NCBI GenBank assembly: GCA_003134655.1
Contig: PLBY01000133.1
Location: 1 to 64,000, forward strand
Length of the DNA: 64,000 nt
Source of the DNA: Acidobacteriaceae bacterium
GTDB lineage: Bacteria; Acidobacteriota; Terriglobia; Terriglobales; Acidobacteriaceae
Direction of reading: 5' to 3'
Below are positions 34,822 through 43,568 of this stretch, piece by piece (positions within the stretch are counted from its first letter, which is position 1; every line of letters begins with the position of its first letter). The notes beneath the pieces are model-generated. The model searched no databases. It was not told the DNA's origin and saw nothing but the letters and a program-made list of their open reading frames with translations. The position numbers and the translations under genes were made by a program.

Positions 34822-34965
34822 TTCAAACCGATCAATCCATCCGATCGTCCAATCCTGTCATTCCGTTCTGTCATGGACTAATAAATAAAACAAAAACATA
34901 TTTATTGTTGAAAGGGTTGAATGATTGGAATGGTTGATCGGATTGACCAGACGGATTGAATGGAT
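34822..34965. other. AT-rich segment flanked by inverted repeats; possible replication origin
   Basis: An A/T-rich core (34879-34914) is flanked by clusters of one short motif in opposite orientation: TCAATCC at 34832-34838 and related ATCC steps on the left, GGATTGA at 34940-34946 and 34953-34959 on the right. Repeats around an AT-rich core just upstream of a replication operon are typical of origins, though they could also be operators. The rest of 34567-35018 shows no gene. Confidence 0.45.
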
Positions 34966-35018
34966 GGCCCCAGCATTGAAGCGGCGTGACCTCATGGTTG
35001 TGGTTTTAGACTCAGAAA

Positions 35019-35342
35019 TTACCGAACCTCGTCCGGACTGCGTTGAATATCTTGGGCAACCATTAGTTGTTCGTGCGGCGTCATTTTCTTATAGCGCCAA
35101 ACCCACTTCTCGAACTCCGCGAGATAACGCTCTTCAGCAGTCTCTTGCCGCAATGCGACCGTCTTGGCTACCAGCTTGCGGTCTCGGTCGGCGACTGTTT
35201 CGTTCATGCGGGTTTCGATCAACGCGGCATGACAGGGTACGCAGTATTTCCGCCGCCCCTCGTAATGGATGTCCGCGTTGGAGTACAGTGCCTTTTTGCA
35301 CTCACTGCATTTTCCTAGCTTAATTGCTTTTTCTGCTTTCAT
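35019..35342 (-). CDS. Zinc-binding-type hypothetical protein (107 aa)
   Basis: The N-terminal half has CSECKKALY and KYCVPCHAAL, a paired-cysteine site; the C-terminal half is a charged helix. Its ATG overlaps the stop of the 39-residue gene upstream. Function unknown. Confidence 0.65.
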   Translation of the reverse strand: MKAEKAIKLGKCSECKKALYSNADIHYEGRRKYCVPCHAALIETRMNETVADRDRKLVAKTVALRQETAEERYLAEFEKWVWRYKKMTPHEQLMVAQDIQRSPDEVR

Positions 35343-35458
35343 AGCGCCTCCTCAGGTGTCCAGCTACCATCAGGGGTGCATTCAGGAGCGCACTTGTCAC
35401 ACCCTACCCAAAAGTTTTGCGTGTTGTGTGCCCAGCTTATGCCTGTATCTTCTGCCAT
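35339..35458 (-). CDS. Small protein (39 aa) resembling the start of Gp37/Gp68-type phage proteins
   Basis: MAEDTGISWAHNTQNFWVGC is similar in layout to the N-terminus of the phage Gp37/Gp68 (DUF5131) family, which begins with I-x-W-x-x-x-T-x-N-x-x-x-GC, followed here by CDKCAPEC. Only the first segment is present. AGGAG precedes the ATG and the stop overlaps the next start, so it is translated as a short protein. Confidence 0.5.
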   Translation of the reverse strand: MAEDTGISWAHNTQNFWVGCDKCAPECTPDGSWTPEEAL

Positions 35459-35682
35459 GATCGTCTCCTACTCTGTCTCTTAATACGCTCCCAGAGGCTT
35501 CCACCGACGTGCCAATGGTTGCACCGCTTGCACTGGAATACGTTCCCCGAGTAATCCGGCTTCCGGCTTTCAAGCTGGGCCAGATGTGCCAACGCCGCCG
35601 CTTCCGTAAGGTGCGTGGCTTTGCCCGTAGGACACGAGATCACCTTCTTGTAGGCGACCGCGAGTTGTGATTTCCAAGTCAT
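35437..35682 (-). CDS. Small zinc-type hypothetical protein (81 aa)
   Basis: Start MTWKSQLAVAYKKVISCPTG, then a C-terminal VFQCKRCNHWHVGG with two cysteines and two histidines suited to one zinc ion, ending in a basic tail. It overlaps the next gene. A second overlapping frame upstream (MTTDGGLHWTVVRATVGG) is possible but less convincing. Confidence 0.6.
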   Translation of the reverse strand: MTWKSQLAVAYKKVISCPTGKATHLTEAAALAHLAQLESRKPDYSGNVFQCKRCNHWHVGGSLWERIKRQSRRRSWQKIQA

Positions 35683-35753
35683 ATTTGATCCCGCCCACCG
35701 TCGCACGGACGACGGTCCAGTGGAGACCGCCATCCGTGGTCATCTGGTAGGAT

Positions 35754-36980
35754 CTACATGGCTGCCGCTTCCGCAACTGGCTGGGTGTCAATCCATTTGA
35801 GGCAATCCGCTTCGTTGCCTGTGGACGACGCCGCTTCCCGTGTGCGGTCGAACACAGACTTGGGGAACACGCCGTGGGTATGTGGGTCGTTGGGATACGG
35901 ATTGGTGAGACGACCAACGACAAACTCCCGCACCGCTGGCGTTGACACTCGTGTGATGGCTGGCTTCTTCTTCGACTTCGGCTTCTTGCCAGCCGTTTTT
36001 TCAAGCTTCGCGACCGAGGCGGTGAGTTGCTTGTTGTCATGCTTGAGTTGCGTGATGGTCGTCCGCAAGTTGCCTACGGTCGTACGCAAGTCATTCTCTG
36101 TCGCCGTCATCTTCTCGATGGTGGCTTGGAGTTTTGTGACTTCGTCTTGGATTTTGGTCTGTGCCGCCAAGCGACTCACGAGCTTGGGGACGGCGATGAG
36201 CTTGGCTTGGTCAGCGGACAGATTCTCATAAGCCGCTTCCGCCGTTTCCCGCAGCACCGCAAGGATGGCGACAGGGGAATCACTCTTAGGCGCATTGACG
36301 AACAGACCAATGAGCTTGAGCGCAAGGTCTGCGAGGACAGCATTGTTGGCGGCTTTGCTGTCGATGCGGGCTTGCTTTCCTTTTTCTTCTTCTTGCTTCT
36401 TCTTCCAGACACCCACGGAACACAGGTCTGGACGCTTGACTTTGTAGGAGGTCGCTACATTGTCAACCGTCTTCGTGACGAGAATCTCTTTTGAGATGCC
36501 GTCATCTTGTGGGACGGTGACCGTCTCACCGCACAAGGCACTGGTCTTCTTCTTGACGACCATCTCAGCGTTAGGCGCAATCAACAGTGGCGGCTGTGCG
36601 TCTTCAAGCAACCGCTGTGTCGCACGGTCTACCGCACGCCATTCCGTGTTGTAGTTGAGTCCATGCTTGGTGAAGGCATCCATGAGGGTGTCCATGCCGT
36701 TACGCTTCTTGGCGTAGGTCTTGAAGCGGCGGCACATCTCGTTGAAGAAGAGGATGCGGGTCTCGACGGCTCTTATCCCAACAACGGTGGCAAGCTTGTA
36801 GCCATGCACCAGCTTGTCGTCGTCAAGCTTGTCAAGCGCATCGCCGTTTACATGGATGAGGAAGGTTGAGAACTCGTTGATGGTTTCTTGCGGGAAGTTG
36901 GACAACTTGTCCACTTTCCCGTTTTGAACTGGAGCGGACACGGTGTCCGTCCCATCTTTCTTGGCTGTTGCTTTTGCCAT
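35754..36980 (-). CDS. Hypothetical coiled-coil protein (408 aa)
   Basis: Soluble. The first 150 residues are helical and include RAVETRILFFNEMCRRFK, which resembles the early part of DUF3102-like proteins. Residues 270-330 form a clear coiled coil (VTKLQATIEKMTATENDL), followed by a Lys-rich linker. AGGAG site. It may be a partition or structural protein of the element; no family is certain. Confidence 0.65.
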   Translation of the reverse strand: MAKATAKKDGTDTVSAPVQNGKVDKLSNFPQETINEFSTFLIHVNGDALDKLDDDKLVHGYKLATVVGIRAVETRILFFNEMCRRFKTYAKKRNGMDTLMDAFTKHGLNYNTEWRAVDRATQRLLEDAQPPLLIAPNAEMVVKKKTSALCGETVTVPQDDGISKEILVTKTVDNVATSYKVKRPDLCSVGVWKKKQEEEKGKQARIDSKAANNAVLADLALKLIGLFVNAPKSDSPVAILAVLRETAEAAYENLSADQAKLIAVPKLVSRLAAQTKIQDEVTKLQATIEKMTATENDLRTTVGNLRTTITQLKHDNKQLTASVAKLEKTAGKKPKSKKKPAITRVSTPAVREFVVGRLTNPYPNDPHTHGVFPKSVFDRTREAASSTGNEADCLKWIDTQPVAEAAAM

Positions 36981-37126
36981 GGCACTCTCCTAATGGGGTT
37001 GACCCATTTCAAAGGTGCCTACTTACTCCACTGGCTCTCCACGAGTGATAGACGGGATCGGCTTTTGGCTACTCTTTGATTGTTTCCTTTTTTATTCTCA
37101 GGCCGCCGCGTGAAACTGTTAAGGAA

Positions 37127-37177
37127 CGCAAAATCAAGGCGATGGGCGGGTTCGCTGGATTTTGCGTCACGTGACGC
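37127..37177. promoter_or_regulatory. Nested palindromes upstream of the acidic-protein gene
   Basis: CGCAAAATC (37127-37135) is the exact complement of GATTTTGCG (37158-37166), and a perfect 14-base palindrome GCGTCACGTGACGC follows at 37164-37177. They are about 100 bases upstream of the gene start and may be operator sites. Confidence 0.45.
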
Positions 37178-37280
37178 TAATCTCGAACCCATTGTGGTTG
37201 GGCGTAAAAAGGCGTCACTCGGTGAAAATTGCCCTGAAATGGTTAGACTAGTTAATAGGGATAGCTCTCGGAGGGACAGC

Positions 37281-38249
37281 ATGAGCCTTGACAGCGAAAA
37301 TGAGAATGAAGGGCACTCCACCTTAGAGCCAGACGATGAAAATGGGCCAGAAGAAATCGAACGGAGGAGGCGGAGGAAGTCTGAATCCCCTTTTATCGAC
37401 TTGTGGGCCGACGGTTCAGAGGAGGAGAAGGAGGAGGATGGGGACGATGAGGATGATAAAGAATACTGCTTTTATAGGCTCAAACGTTTAACAGAGCAGT
37501 TGGACAGCGCGGTTAGGCTATATCCAGAGCAACTGTGGTCCGTCAATCTACAGGCGCCGGTACTAAAGAGAGAAAAATTTCAGAGTCGTTTCGGGAACTT
37601 TCTCCAAAACGCCGTACCGCACATTCCGGCACCAACCCCTGAAATTCTCGACGGCCTCTTCCGGCAGGCGATCGAGGCCCAAAAGCGAATTATGGCATGG
37701 GAAGACATTGTGAAAGCCATCAAAAGCAACGAGTTTGGCAGGTCGCTGAAATGCCTGCGAGCAGAAGTGGCACGATTTGAGGTGATAGGAAAACTGCTTC
37801 GCTATGATCGAAAAACGCCATCGTGGATGTCATCTTGGGAGCGACTTTGGATTGAAGCGTTCGAAGAACTGGGAGGACATATTGAGTCACAACTTATCGG
37901 TGCGAAAAGTCATCTCGAACGGTTTTCGGCAATCGCCAAGCTTGGCCGCACCGAAGTTGAGTCTCAGGTCCTACTACTGAGCGCCCGCGCAATTCCCAAG
38001 GTGATTGAGAAGACACCGCTATCGAAAATTCCCAGTATCGTGCTTGCCGCATTTGCTTATGCCGCCCAATTGGTACCGTGGAAGGACCATCCAAGCGATG
38101 CGGAAGGCAGGTACGTTGATGCGATCAAAGCTCGCATTACACGTGCGAAACGTTCAAAGACAGGACGGCATATCGCGTTGATTATCCTCCTTCACACGTT
38201 CGATGGACCCCGCTCCGCCGGAAAGGATATCCCGCCGGACGGAAAATGA
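37281..38249 (+). CDS. Hypothetical protein with acidic N-terminus (322 aa)
   Basis: The start is set at ATG 37281 (GGAGGG in front); an upstream ATG lacks a site. Residues 1-60 are strongly acidic and disordered (DGSEEEKEEDGDDEDDKEY), the rest helical, with KAIKSNEFGRSLKCLRAEVA and a basic C-terminus. It may neutralise or mimic DNA, but that is a guess. Confidence 0.6.
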   Translation: MSLDSENENEGHSTLEPDDENGPEEIERRRRRKSESPFIDLWADGSEEEKEEDGDDEDDKEYCFYRLKRLTEQLDSAVRLYPEQLWSVNLQAPVLKREKFQSRFGNFLQNAVPHIPAPTPEILDGLFRQAIEAQKRIMAWEDIVKAIKSNEFGRSLKCLRAEVARFEVIGKLLRYDRKTPSWMSSWERLWIEAFEELGGHIESQLIGAKSHLERFSAIAKLGRTEVESQVLLLSARAIPKVIEKTPLSKIPSIVLAAFAYAAQLVPWKDHPSDAEGRYVDAIKARITRAKRSKTGRHIALIILLHTFDGPRSAGKDIPPDGK

Positions 38250-38766
38250 ACTCGGCGGTGGCTTGGGAACGAAAAAAGTTGTCCTTCACAGGATCGCATA
38301 GCTTACCTCGAGCGCGTCGGGCAATCAGTCGATGGCGCGGTGCGGTGCCCCCTGGCTTGGAGGCGACGGGAGGTTCCACGGCTGACCAAACTTTTTTCGA
38401 ACAACACCCAAAATTAACGCGGAAATTGTTGGGGGATTGGGTATTGAATAGTAGCCGATTTCGGAGTTCTGCTCGCTTAGAGGTCTCCGTCCCAAGATTT
38501 CTCGTTCTACGACTTTACTCAGTTGCGGGATATGACTGGCATGGCAAAACCGACCGTGGTCTCGAAGGACAGTTTCGTTGGAACAGTGCCTCCAAATCTC
38601 GGGTTCGATACCTACCCCCAGCGTGGGTGTCCTTTTTCCCGCTACCGTGCCTTTGGCGGTCTACGGACAGCTTTGTCCCCAAGAACTGCAAGCCAATCTG
38701 TTGCAATTCCCTGCCAGCAATAATAAGGTTCTTACCGCGATACCAGACCAGAGACGGAGGAGGTAT
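38250..38766. other. Region between acidic-protein gene and integrase
   Basis: About 500 bases. The frames extending upstream of the integrase have no ribosome-binding site, so I treat it as leader or promoter DNA. A short GGTTCGATACC at about 38600 looks like a tRNA T-arm but its stem does not pair. Confidence 0.4.
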
Positions 38767-40002
38767 ATGTCTCGCAGGTCTGGTCAGAACGGCCGTATCG
38801 AGCAACATGGGAAGTCTTGGACTGTCCGGTTTTGGTTGGACGTTCCTGGGCAAGTGGAGCGTGATTACAAGCGCGTGAAGATTTGCCCGGTGAACGGGGC
38901 CGGATCACTCAACAAGTCCGAACGGAAGCGAAGAGCGAAAGAGATCATCGCTGAGTCCGGAGCAGACTCCGAGGAAGTCTTCCGCGAAGCGGAAGCCGCG
39001 AATCTCGGAACAACGTTCAAGGAACAAGCTGAGAGATGGTTCAAAGCAGTGCAAACGCGGAAGCGGAGACCAATCAAGCCGCGTACCGCAGATGCGTGGG
39101 CAACCTATCTCTCTTACATCAACCCCCAGATCGGGGAAATGCCGCTTACATTGGTGAACAACCTCGCAGTGAAAGAACTCATTGCGAAGATGGCCTCCGA
39201 GGTAAAGAAGAACAAGCCGCGTTTCGCCGCGAAGACGATCAGCAACTACGTCCAGGTTGTGAAGATGGTGGTGGCATCAGCGGTCAATGATAAAGGGGAG
39301 GAGATCTATCCCGTGAAGTGGAATCATGACTTCATGGATCTGCCAGAGGTCAAGGACCAGAGGACTCCTACTTTCTCGGCCGAGGAGATCAGCACGATCA
39401 TCTCGAAGGCCGAGGGACAGTATCAAGTCCTCTATTCCTTGCTAGCGGGGACAGGTCTTCGGATCGAGGAAGCCTTCGCTCTCCAGGTGGAGGACATTGA
39501 GGGTTCTGTGATCCGTGTCCGCCACAGCATGTGGAACGGCAAGCTGTACTCGCCAAAGACCGCGGCCGGAATCCGCGAGGTGGATATCCATACCTCGCTG
39601 GCTGAGTTGCTACACAACCATCTAACCGAACGTTGTACGGGGTTCGTCTTCAGAAGTGCAGTAGGAACACCGTTGGCTCGCTCAAACGTGTTGCGGAGGA
39701 GTCTACACAAGATCTTGGGAAAGATGGGCCGCGAGAAATGCGGCTTCCATGCCTTTCGGAGATACCGTGTGACTCATCTTCGCAAGCAACGAGTGCCAGA
39801 GGATCTGTTGCGTTTCTGGATCGGTCACGCCGACGGGAGCGTCACAGACGGTTACTCGAAGGTGAAGGAAGATGTTGAGTTCCGCAGATTCACGGCGGAA
39901 CAGGCGGGACTCGGTTTCCACATGCCCACTGTGGCACCGAAATTGCCAGTTGCACCCATTGCACCCAAAACTGCGGGTGCTGAAATCGCTCTAACTGCTT
40001 GA
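38767..40002 (+). CDS. Tyrosine recombinase / integrase
   Basis: 411 residues from ATG 38767, chosen for its GGAGGAGG site. Catalytic residues: Arg in AGTGLRIEEAFAL, HAFRRYRVTHL (H-x-x-R), the GH of FWIGHADGSVTDGY, and the final Tyr in TDGYSKVKED. The N-terminal part has a SAM-like core-binding domain. Its stop is 7 bases from the 3' end of a tRNA gene, the usual arrangement of islands that integrate into tRNA genes. Confidence 0.95.
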   Translation: MSRRSGQNGRIEQHGKSWTVRFWLDVPGQVERDYKRVKICPVNGAGSLNKSERKRRAKEIIAESGADSEEVFREAEAANLGTTFKEQAERWFKAVQTRKRRPIKPRTADAWATYLSYINPQIGEMPLTLVNNLAVKELIAKMASEVKKNKPRFAAKTISNYVQVVKMVVASAVNDKGEEIYPVKWNHDFMDLPEVKDQRTPTFSAEEISTIISKAEGQYQVLYSLLAGTGLRIEEAFALQVEDIEGSVIRVRHSMWNGKLYSPKTAAGIREVDIHTSLAELLHNHLTERCTGFVFRSAVGTPLARSNVLRRSLHKILGKMGREKCGFHAFRRYRVTHLRKQRVPEDLLRFWIGHADGSVTDGYSKVKEDVEFRRFTAEQAGLGFHMPTVAPKLPVAPIAPKTAGAEIALTA

Positions 40003-40008
40003 AGGAAT

Positions 40009-40085
<77 letters not shown>

Positions 40086-40312
40086 ACGTATTGCACGGGC
40101 GCTGGAGGAAGTGCGGGCGCCCTTAGCAGGAATTGCTGAATTACTTGCAAATTATAGCACTCCATGCGACGCCCGAGGGTCGGGAAGCGCGTGTGATGCT
40201 GCAACCGATCAACGCCAGCCGGAGAGTTCCAGCGCAATCTGCGTGAATCCGCCGACCATCCATGTTGTCTGAAACCTGACGGACGGCTACGATAGATTTT
40301 CACCACGCCTTC

Positions 40313-41482
40313 ATGAAAACCGCATTCACCGCCCGCCGCCTGTTCACCCCAACCGAGGAGATCGATCACCCGCTGCTCATCGTCGAAGACGGGCGAATCG
40401 CTGAGCTTTCGTCACTCTCAGGGAAGTCTGTTGCCGTCAATGCCGCGCTGGTCGATTTCGGTGATGCCACTCTCGCGCCCGGATTCCTCGATGTCCATAT
40501 GCACGGAGGAGCCGGACTCGATCTCATGCGGGCTTTGCCGTCCGAACTGCCGCGCCTGGGCAAGTTTCTGACCACCCACGGCGTGACCGGATATTTTGCG
40601 ACCACCGTCGCCGCCCCTCTGGATGACACTTGCGCGGCACTGGCACGATTGGCGGATGCGATCGAAGCGGCCGCCACCGGTTCGAATGGCGATGGCGTGC
40701 AGGCTCGGCCCCTGGGCATTCATCTCGAGGGGCCATTTCTCAGCCACAAGCGGCGGGGAGTGCATCCACCGGAAAATCTGGTTACACCTACCGTGGAGAT
40801 ATTCGATCGTCTTTGTCAGGCTGCACGCGGACATGTGCGCATGCTGACGATTGCTCCGGAAATTCCAGGGGCGATGGAAGTGATTGCCGAGGCGGCCAAG
40901 CGGAAGGTCTGCGTGAGCATCGGGCACTCCGACGCTGAATTGCCCGTTGCACGGGATGCAGTCAGCGCCGGAGCGCGGCACGCTACGCACACGTTCAATG
41001 CCATGCGCCCGCTGGACCATCGCGAACCCGGGATCATCGGCGAAGTACTCAGCGACGATCGGTTGACCGCCGACATCATCGTCGACGGAATTCACGTGGC
41101 CCCGGAGGTTGTGAAGCTTTTCCTGCTGGCGAAGGGACACGAACGCGCGGTGCTGATCACCGATGCAATTTCGGCGACTGGCATGCCCGATGGACGCTAC
41201 CAGCTCGGTCCAATCGAGGTCGACGTGAAGGACGGCAAGTGTACGTCGGGTGGCAGCCTGGCGGGAAGCGTGCTGACGATGGACCGCGCCGTGCGCAACG
41301 TCACGAAATTCTCCAACTGGAACCTGCGGGAAGCGGTCCAAGCGGCCACTCTAAATCCGGCCCGGGCCGTAGGATTATCAAGGCGTCACGGAGTTCTGGC
41401 GCAAGGGGCTGATGCGGATTTCGCGGTGCTAAGTCCGACAGGCGAAGTACTCAAGACGATTGTTCGCGGGAGGGGATTCTAG
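40313..41482 (+). CDS. nagA: N-acetylglucosamine-6-phosphate deacetylase
   Basis: It removes acetate from N-acetylglucosamine-6-phosphate in amino-sugar and cell-wall recycling. Metal ligands and active-site motifs are present: DVHMHGGAGLD, GIHLEGPFLS, SIGHSDAE, THTFNAM and catalytic Asp in ITDAISATG. 389 residues is the family norm. It is the first gene of the chromosomal backbone to the right of the tRNA. Confidence 0.95.
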   Translation: MKTAFTARRLFTPTEEIDHPLLIVEDGRIAELSSLSGKSVAVNAALVDFGDATLAPGFLDVHMHGGAGLDLMRALPSELPRLGKFLTTHGVTGYFATTVAAPLDDTCAALARLADAIEAAATGSNGDGVQARPLGIHLEGPFLSHKRRGVHPPENLVTPTVEIFDRLCQAARGHVRMLTIAPEIPGAMEVIAEAAKRKVCVSIGHSDAELPVARDAVSAGARHATHTFNAMRPLDHREPGIIGEVLSDDRLTADIIVDGIHVAPEVVKLFLLAKGHERAVLITDAISATGMPDGRYQLGPIEVDVKDGKCTSGGSLAGSVLTMDRAVRNVTKFSNWNLREAVQAATLNPARAVGLSRRHGVLAQGADADFAVLSPTGEVLKTIVRGRGF

Positions 41483-41503
41483 AATAGAAACAGTTCTGCA
41501 GAC

Positions 41504-41893
41504 TTAGTTGGGCTTGCGGCGTCGCGCATCCGCCAGATGATGGAGCAGCATGAGTTCATCGGCGCGGGAGAGCTGATCGAGGAACGCGCTTCCTGTCTTC
41601 GGTGCCTCATCGCTTGCGGTTTTCGCCGCGCCGGCCTGGCGCAATTTGTCTCCCAGTTCCGGTTCGTTGCTCATCACCTGGGAATAAAACCAGAGGAAAT
41701 GGCGCATCTGGTCGAGAGCAGAGCGCAAGGTCTCGATCGGTTCGGTCTCCGAAAGCGAGTTGAGCGCTTCCATCAGTTCCGGGTCACTCGGAGCCTGCAT
41801 GGCGGCGCAGTTTAGCTCCTGCTGGATCGTCCGCAGATCCTCGGTGACGCGTGCGATTCGGAGATGAAGGTCGTCCATGTCGTCGATGGCCAT
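41504..41893 (-). CDS. Hypothetical protein (129 aa)
   Basis: A soluble helical protein starting MAIDDMDDLHLRIARVTEDL, with no membrane segment. Convergent with nagA. No recognised domain. Confidence 0.65.
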   Translation of the reverse strand: MAIDDMDDLHLRIARVTEDLRTIQQELNCAAMQAPSDPELMEALNSLSETEPIETLRSALDQMRHFLWFYSQVMSNEPELGDKLRQAGAAKTASDEAPKTGSAFLDQLSRADELMLLHHLADARRRKPN

Positions 41894-42146
41894 TCTGTTT
41901 GCCTTCTCAACATCTCATCGGCAACGCGCAGCGAATAGATGTCTCACGGGCATGCGCCTTTCGTAATTCTGGCATTACTTTGGAGCGACAAAAGGTCACT
42001 ACTACATCGAAATGCCGCGATTGGCGCGGCTTTCCACGTTGTGGAGCACGTCGAGTTCGAACCCGGCTCAGGCTCTGTGTCCCCCTGAGCGCGATTTCCA
42101 GTGGCTACCGTTAGTGCATTCATCCTCTGTCGAAAGTCACCAGGAT

Positions 42147-42204
42147 CATGTGGCGACGGCCGCCATCGGCCTTCCAAGCCTGGGCGAAGCCCGGCGCCCA
42201 CGAC
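42147..42204. repeat. Dispersed repeat, copy 1
   Basis: About 58 bases that recur at 52766-52826 with few changes; each contains CATGTGGCGACGGCCGCC and TGGGCGAAGCCC and can fold through GGCCG-type complementary steps. It lies in a 355-base spacer with no gene, typical of REP-like elements. Confidence 0.65.
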
Positions 42205-42248
42205 ACTGCTGCTGCCTGACGGTCTTCGATTTGTGATAAAACCACGCG

Positions 42249-43568
42249 ATGCCGGAAACGCTCCCACCGAGCACATCTAGCCGCCAGCTCGTTCGCGCCA
42301 TCGGCCGCTGGAGCCTCACCGCGCTGGTCGTGAACTCGGTGATCGGCAGTGGCGTGTTTGGACTGCCGTCCACCGTCGCCGGACTTCTGGGGAAATTCAG
42401 CCCTCTCGCCGTACTGCTGGCCGGACTTGGCATGGGAATCATCTTCGCCTGCTTTGCCGAGGTGTCTTCGCAATTTCATCAGGCGGGCGGACCCTACCTC
42501 TACGCCCGCGCGGCCTTCGGGCGCGGAATGGGCATTCAGATGGGATGGATGCTCTTACTCGGGCAGGCGGCCGCCCCAGCCGCGAATGCCAACCTGTTCG
42601 TAATTTATCTTGGGGAGTTCTGGCCTCATGCCACGGACCCGTTGCCGCGCGCTCTGATCCTGACGATCCTGGTCGGCCTGCTTGCGTTCATCAACGTGCG
42701 CGGTGTGCGTGCGGGTGCGCTGGTCAGCAACCTCTCGACTGCGGCAAAACTGGTGCCGCTATTCGCCGTCATCGGGATGGGGCTCTTCGTGTTGCACACG
42801 CACCCCGCAGCTTCGTCCGGCGCGACCACACTAGTCACGACCAACCAATGGTTGAAGGCGGTGCTGCTGCTGGTCTTTGCCTATGGGGGATTCGAAACCG
42901 CGCTGGCACCGATGGGCGAGGCTAAGAACCCGCGTCGCGATGCCCCGTTTGCGTTGTTCAGTGCACTCGTGGTGTGCACCGTGCTTTACGCACTGATTCA
43001 GTGGGTGGTGGTTGGAGTTCTTCCCGACGCGGCGCACAGCCAGCGTCCGTTGTCCGACGTCGCGCGGGTCGCGGTCGGTTCCACCGGCGCAGCCCTGGTC
43101 GCCGTGGGCGCACTGATCTCTTTTTACGGATACCTGAGCGCGAAAATTCTGGGAATGCCGCGCGTGACCTACGCTCTGGCCGAGCAGGGAGATTTCCCGA
43201 GAGCCTTCGCCGCGATTCATCCGCGATTCCAAACGCCCTACGTTTCGATTCTGGTGTTTGCCGCGCTGGTGTTGGCTTTCGCGCTCAGTGGTGAATTCAA
43301 ATGGAATGTGACTCTCTCTGCCGTCGCCCGCCTGCTCTATTACGGTGTGTGCTGCGCCGCGCTGCCCGTACTTCGGCGAAAGCAGGCGGGGGTTGCGGGC
43401 TTCCGCTTGCCGGCAGGGAATCTCTTCGCAGGGCTGGGGGTGCTCATGTGCGCCGTCCTAGCCACGCAGGTGGATCGCAGCCAGTCCTTGATCGTGGCCG
43501 CGACGATCGCCGTGGGCTTCCTGAATTGGTTGGCGGTTCGAAACCGCAATAGCATCGCCCGCGTCTAG
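42249..43568 (+). CDS. APC-family amino acid permease
   Basis: 439 residues with about 12 membrane segments. The family pattern appears at the start: WSLTALVVNSVIGSGVFGLP (first helix, substrate backbone site) and GGPYLYARAAFG. Probably an amino acid/proton symporter or exchanger; substrate not predictable. Its last four bases overlap the convergent GH16 gene. Confidence 0.9.
   Translation: MPETLPPSTSSRQLVRAIGRWSLTALVVNSVIGSGVFGLPSTVAGLLGKFSPLAVLLAGLGMGIIFACFAEVSSQFHQAGGPYLYARAAFGRGMGIQMGWMLLLGQAAAPAANANLFVIYLGEFWPHATDPLPRALILTILVGLLAFINVRGVRAGALVSNLSTAAKLVPLFAVIGMGLFVLHTHPAASSGATTLVTTNQWLKAVLLLVFAYGGFETALAPMGEAKNPRRDAPFALFSALVVCTVLYALIQWVVVGVLPDAAHSQRPLSDVARVAVGSTGAALVAVGALISFYGYLSAKILGMPRVTYALAEQGDFPRAFAAIHPRFQTPYVSILVFAALVLAFALSGEFKWNVTLSAVARLLYYGVCCAALPVLRRKQAGVAGFRLPAGNLFAGLGVLMCAVLATQVDRSQSLIVAATIAVGFLNWLAVRNRNSIARV

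Noticed and set aside
38585-38625. tRNA-like T-arm GGTTCGATACC
   Set aside because: Its flanking bases do not pair into a T-stem and no acceptor or anticodon arm is present.
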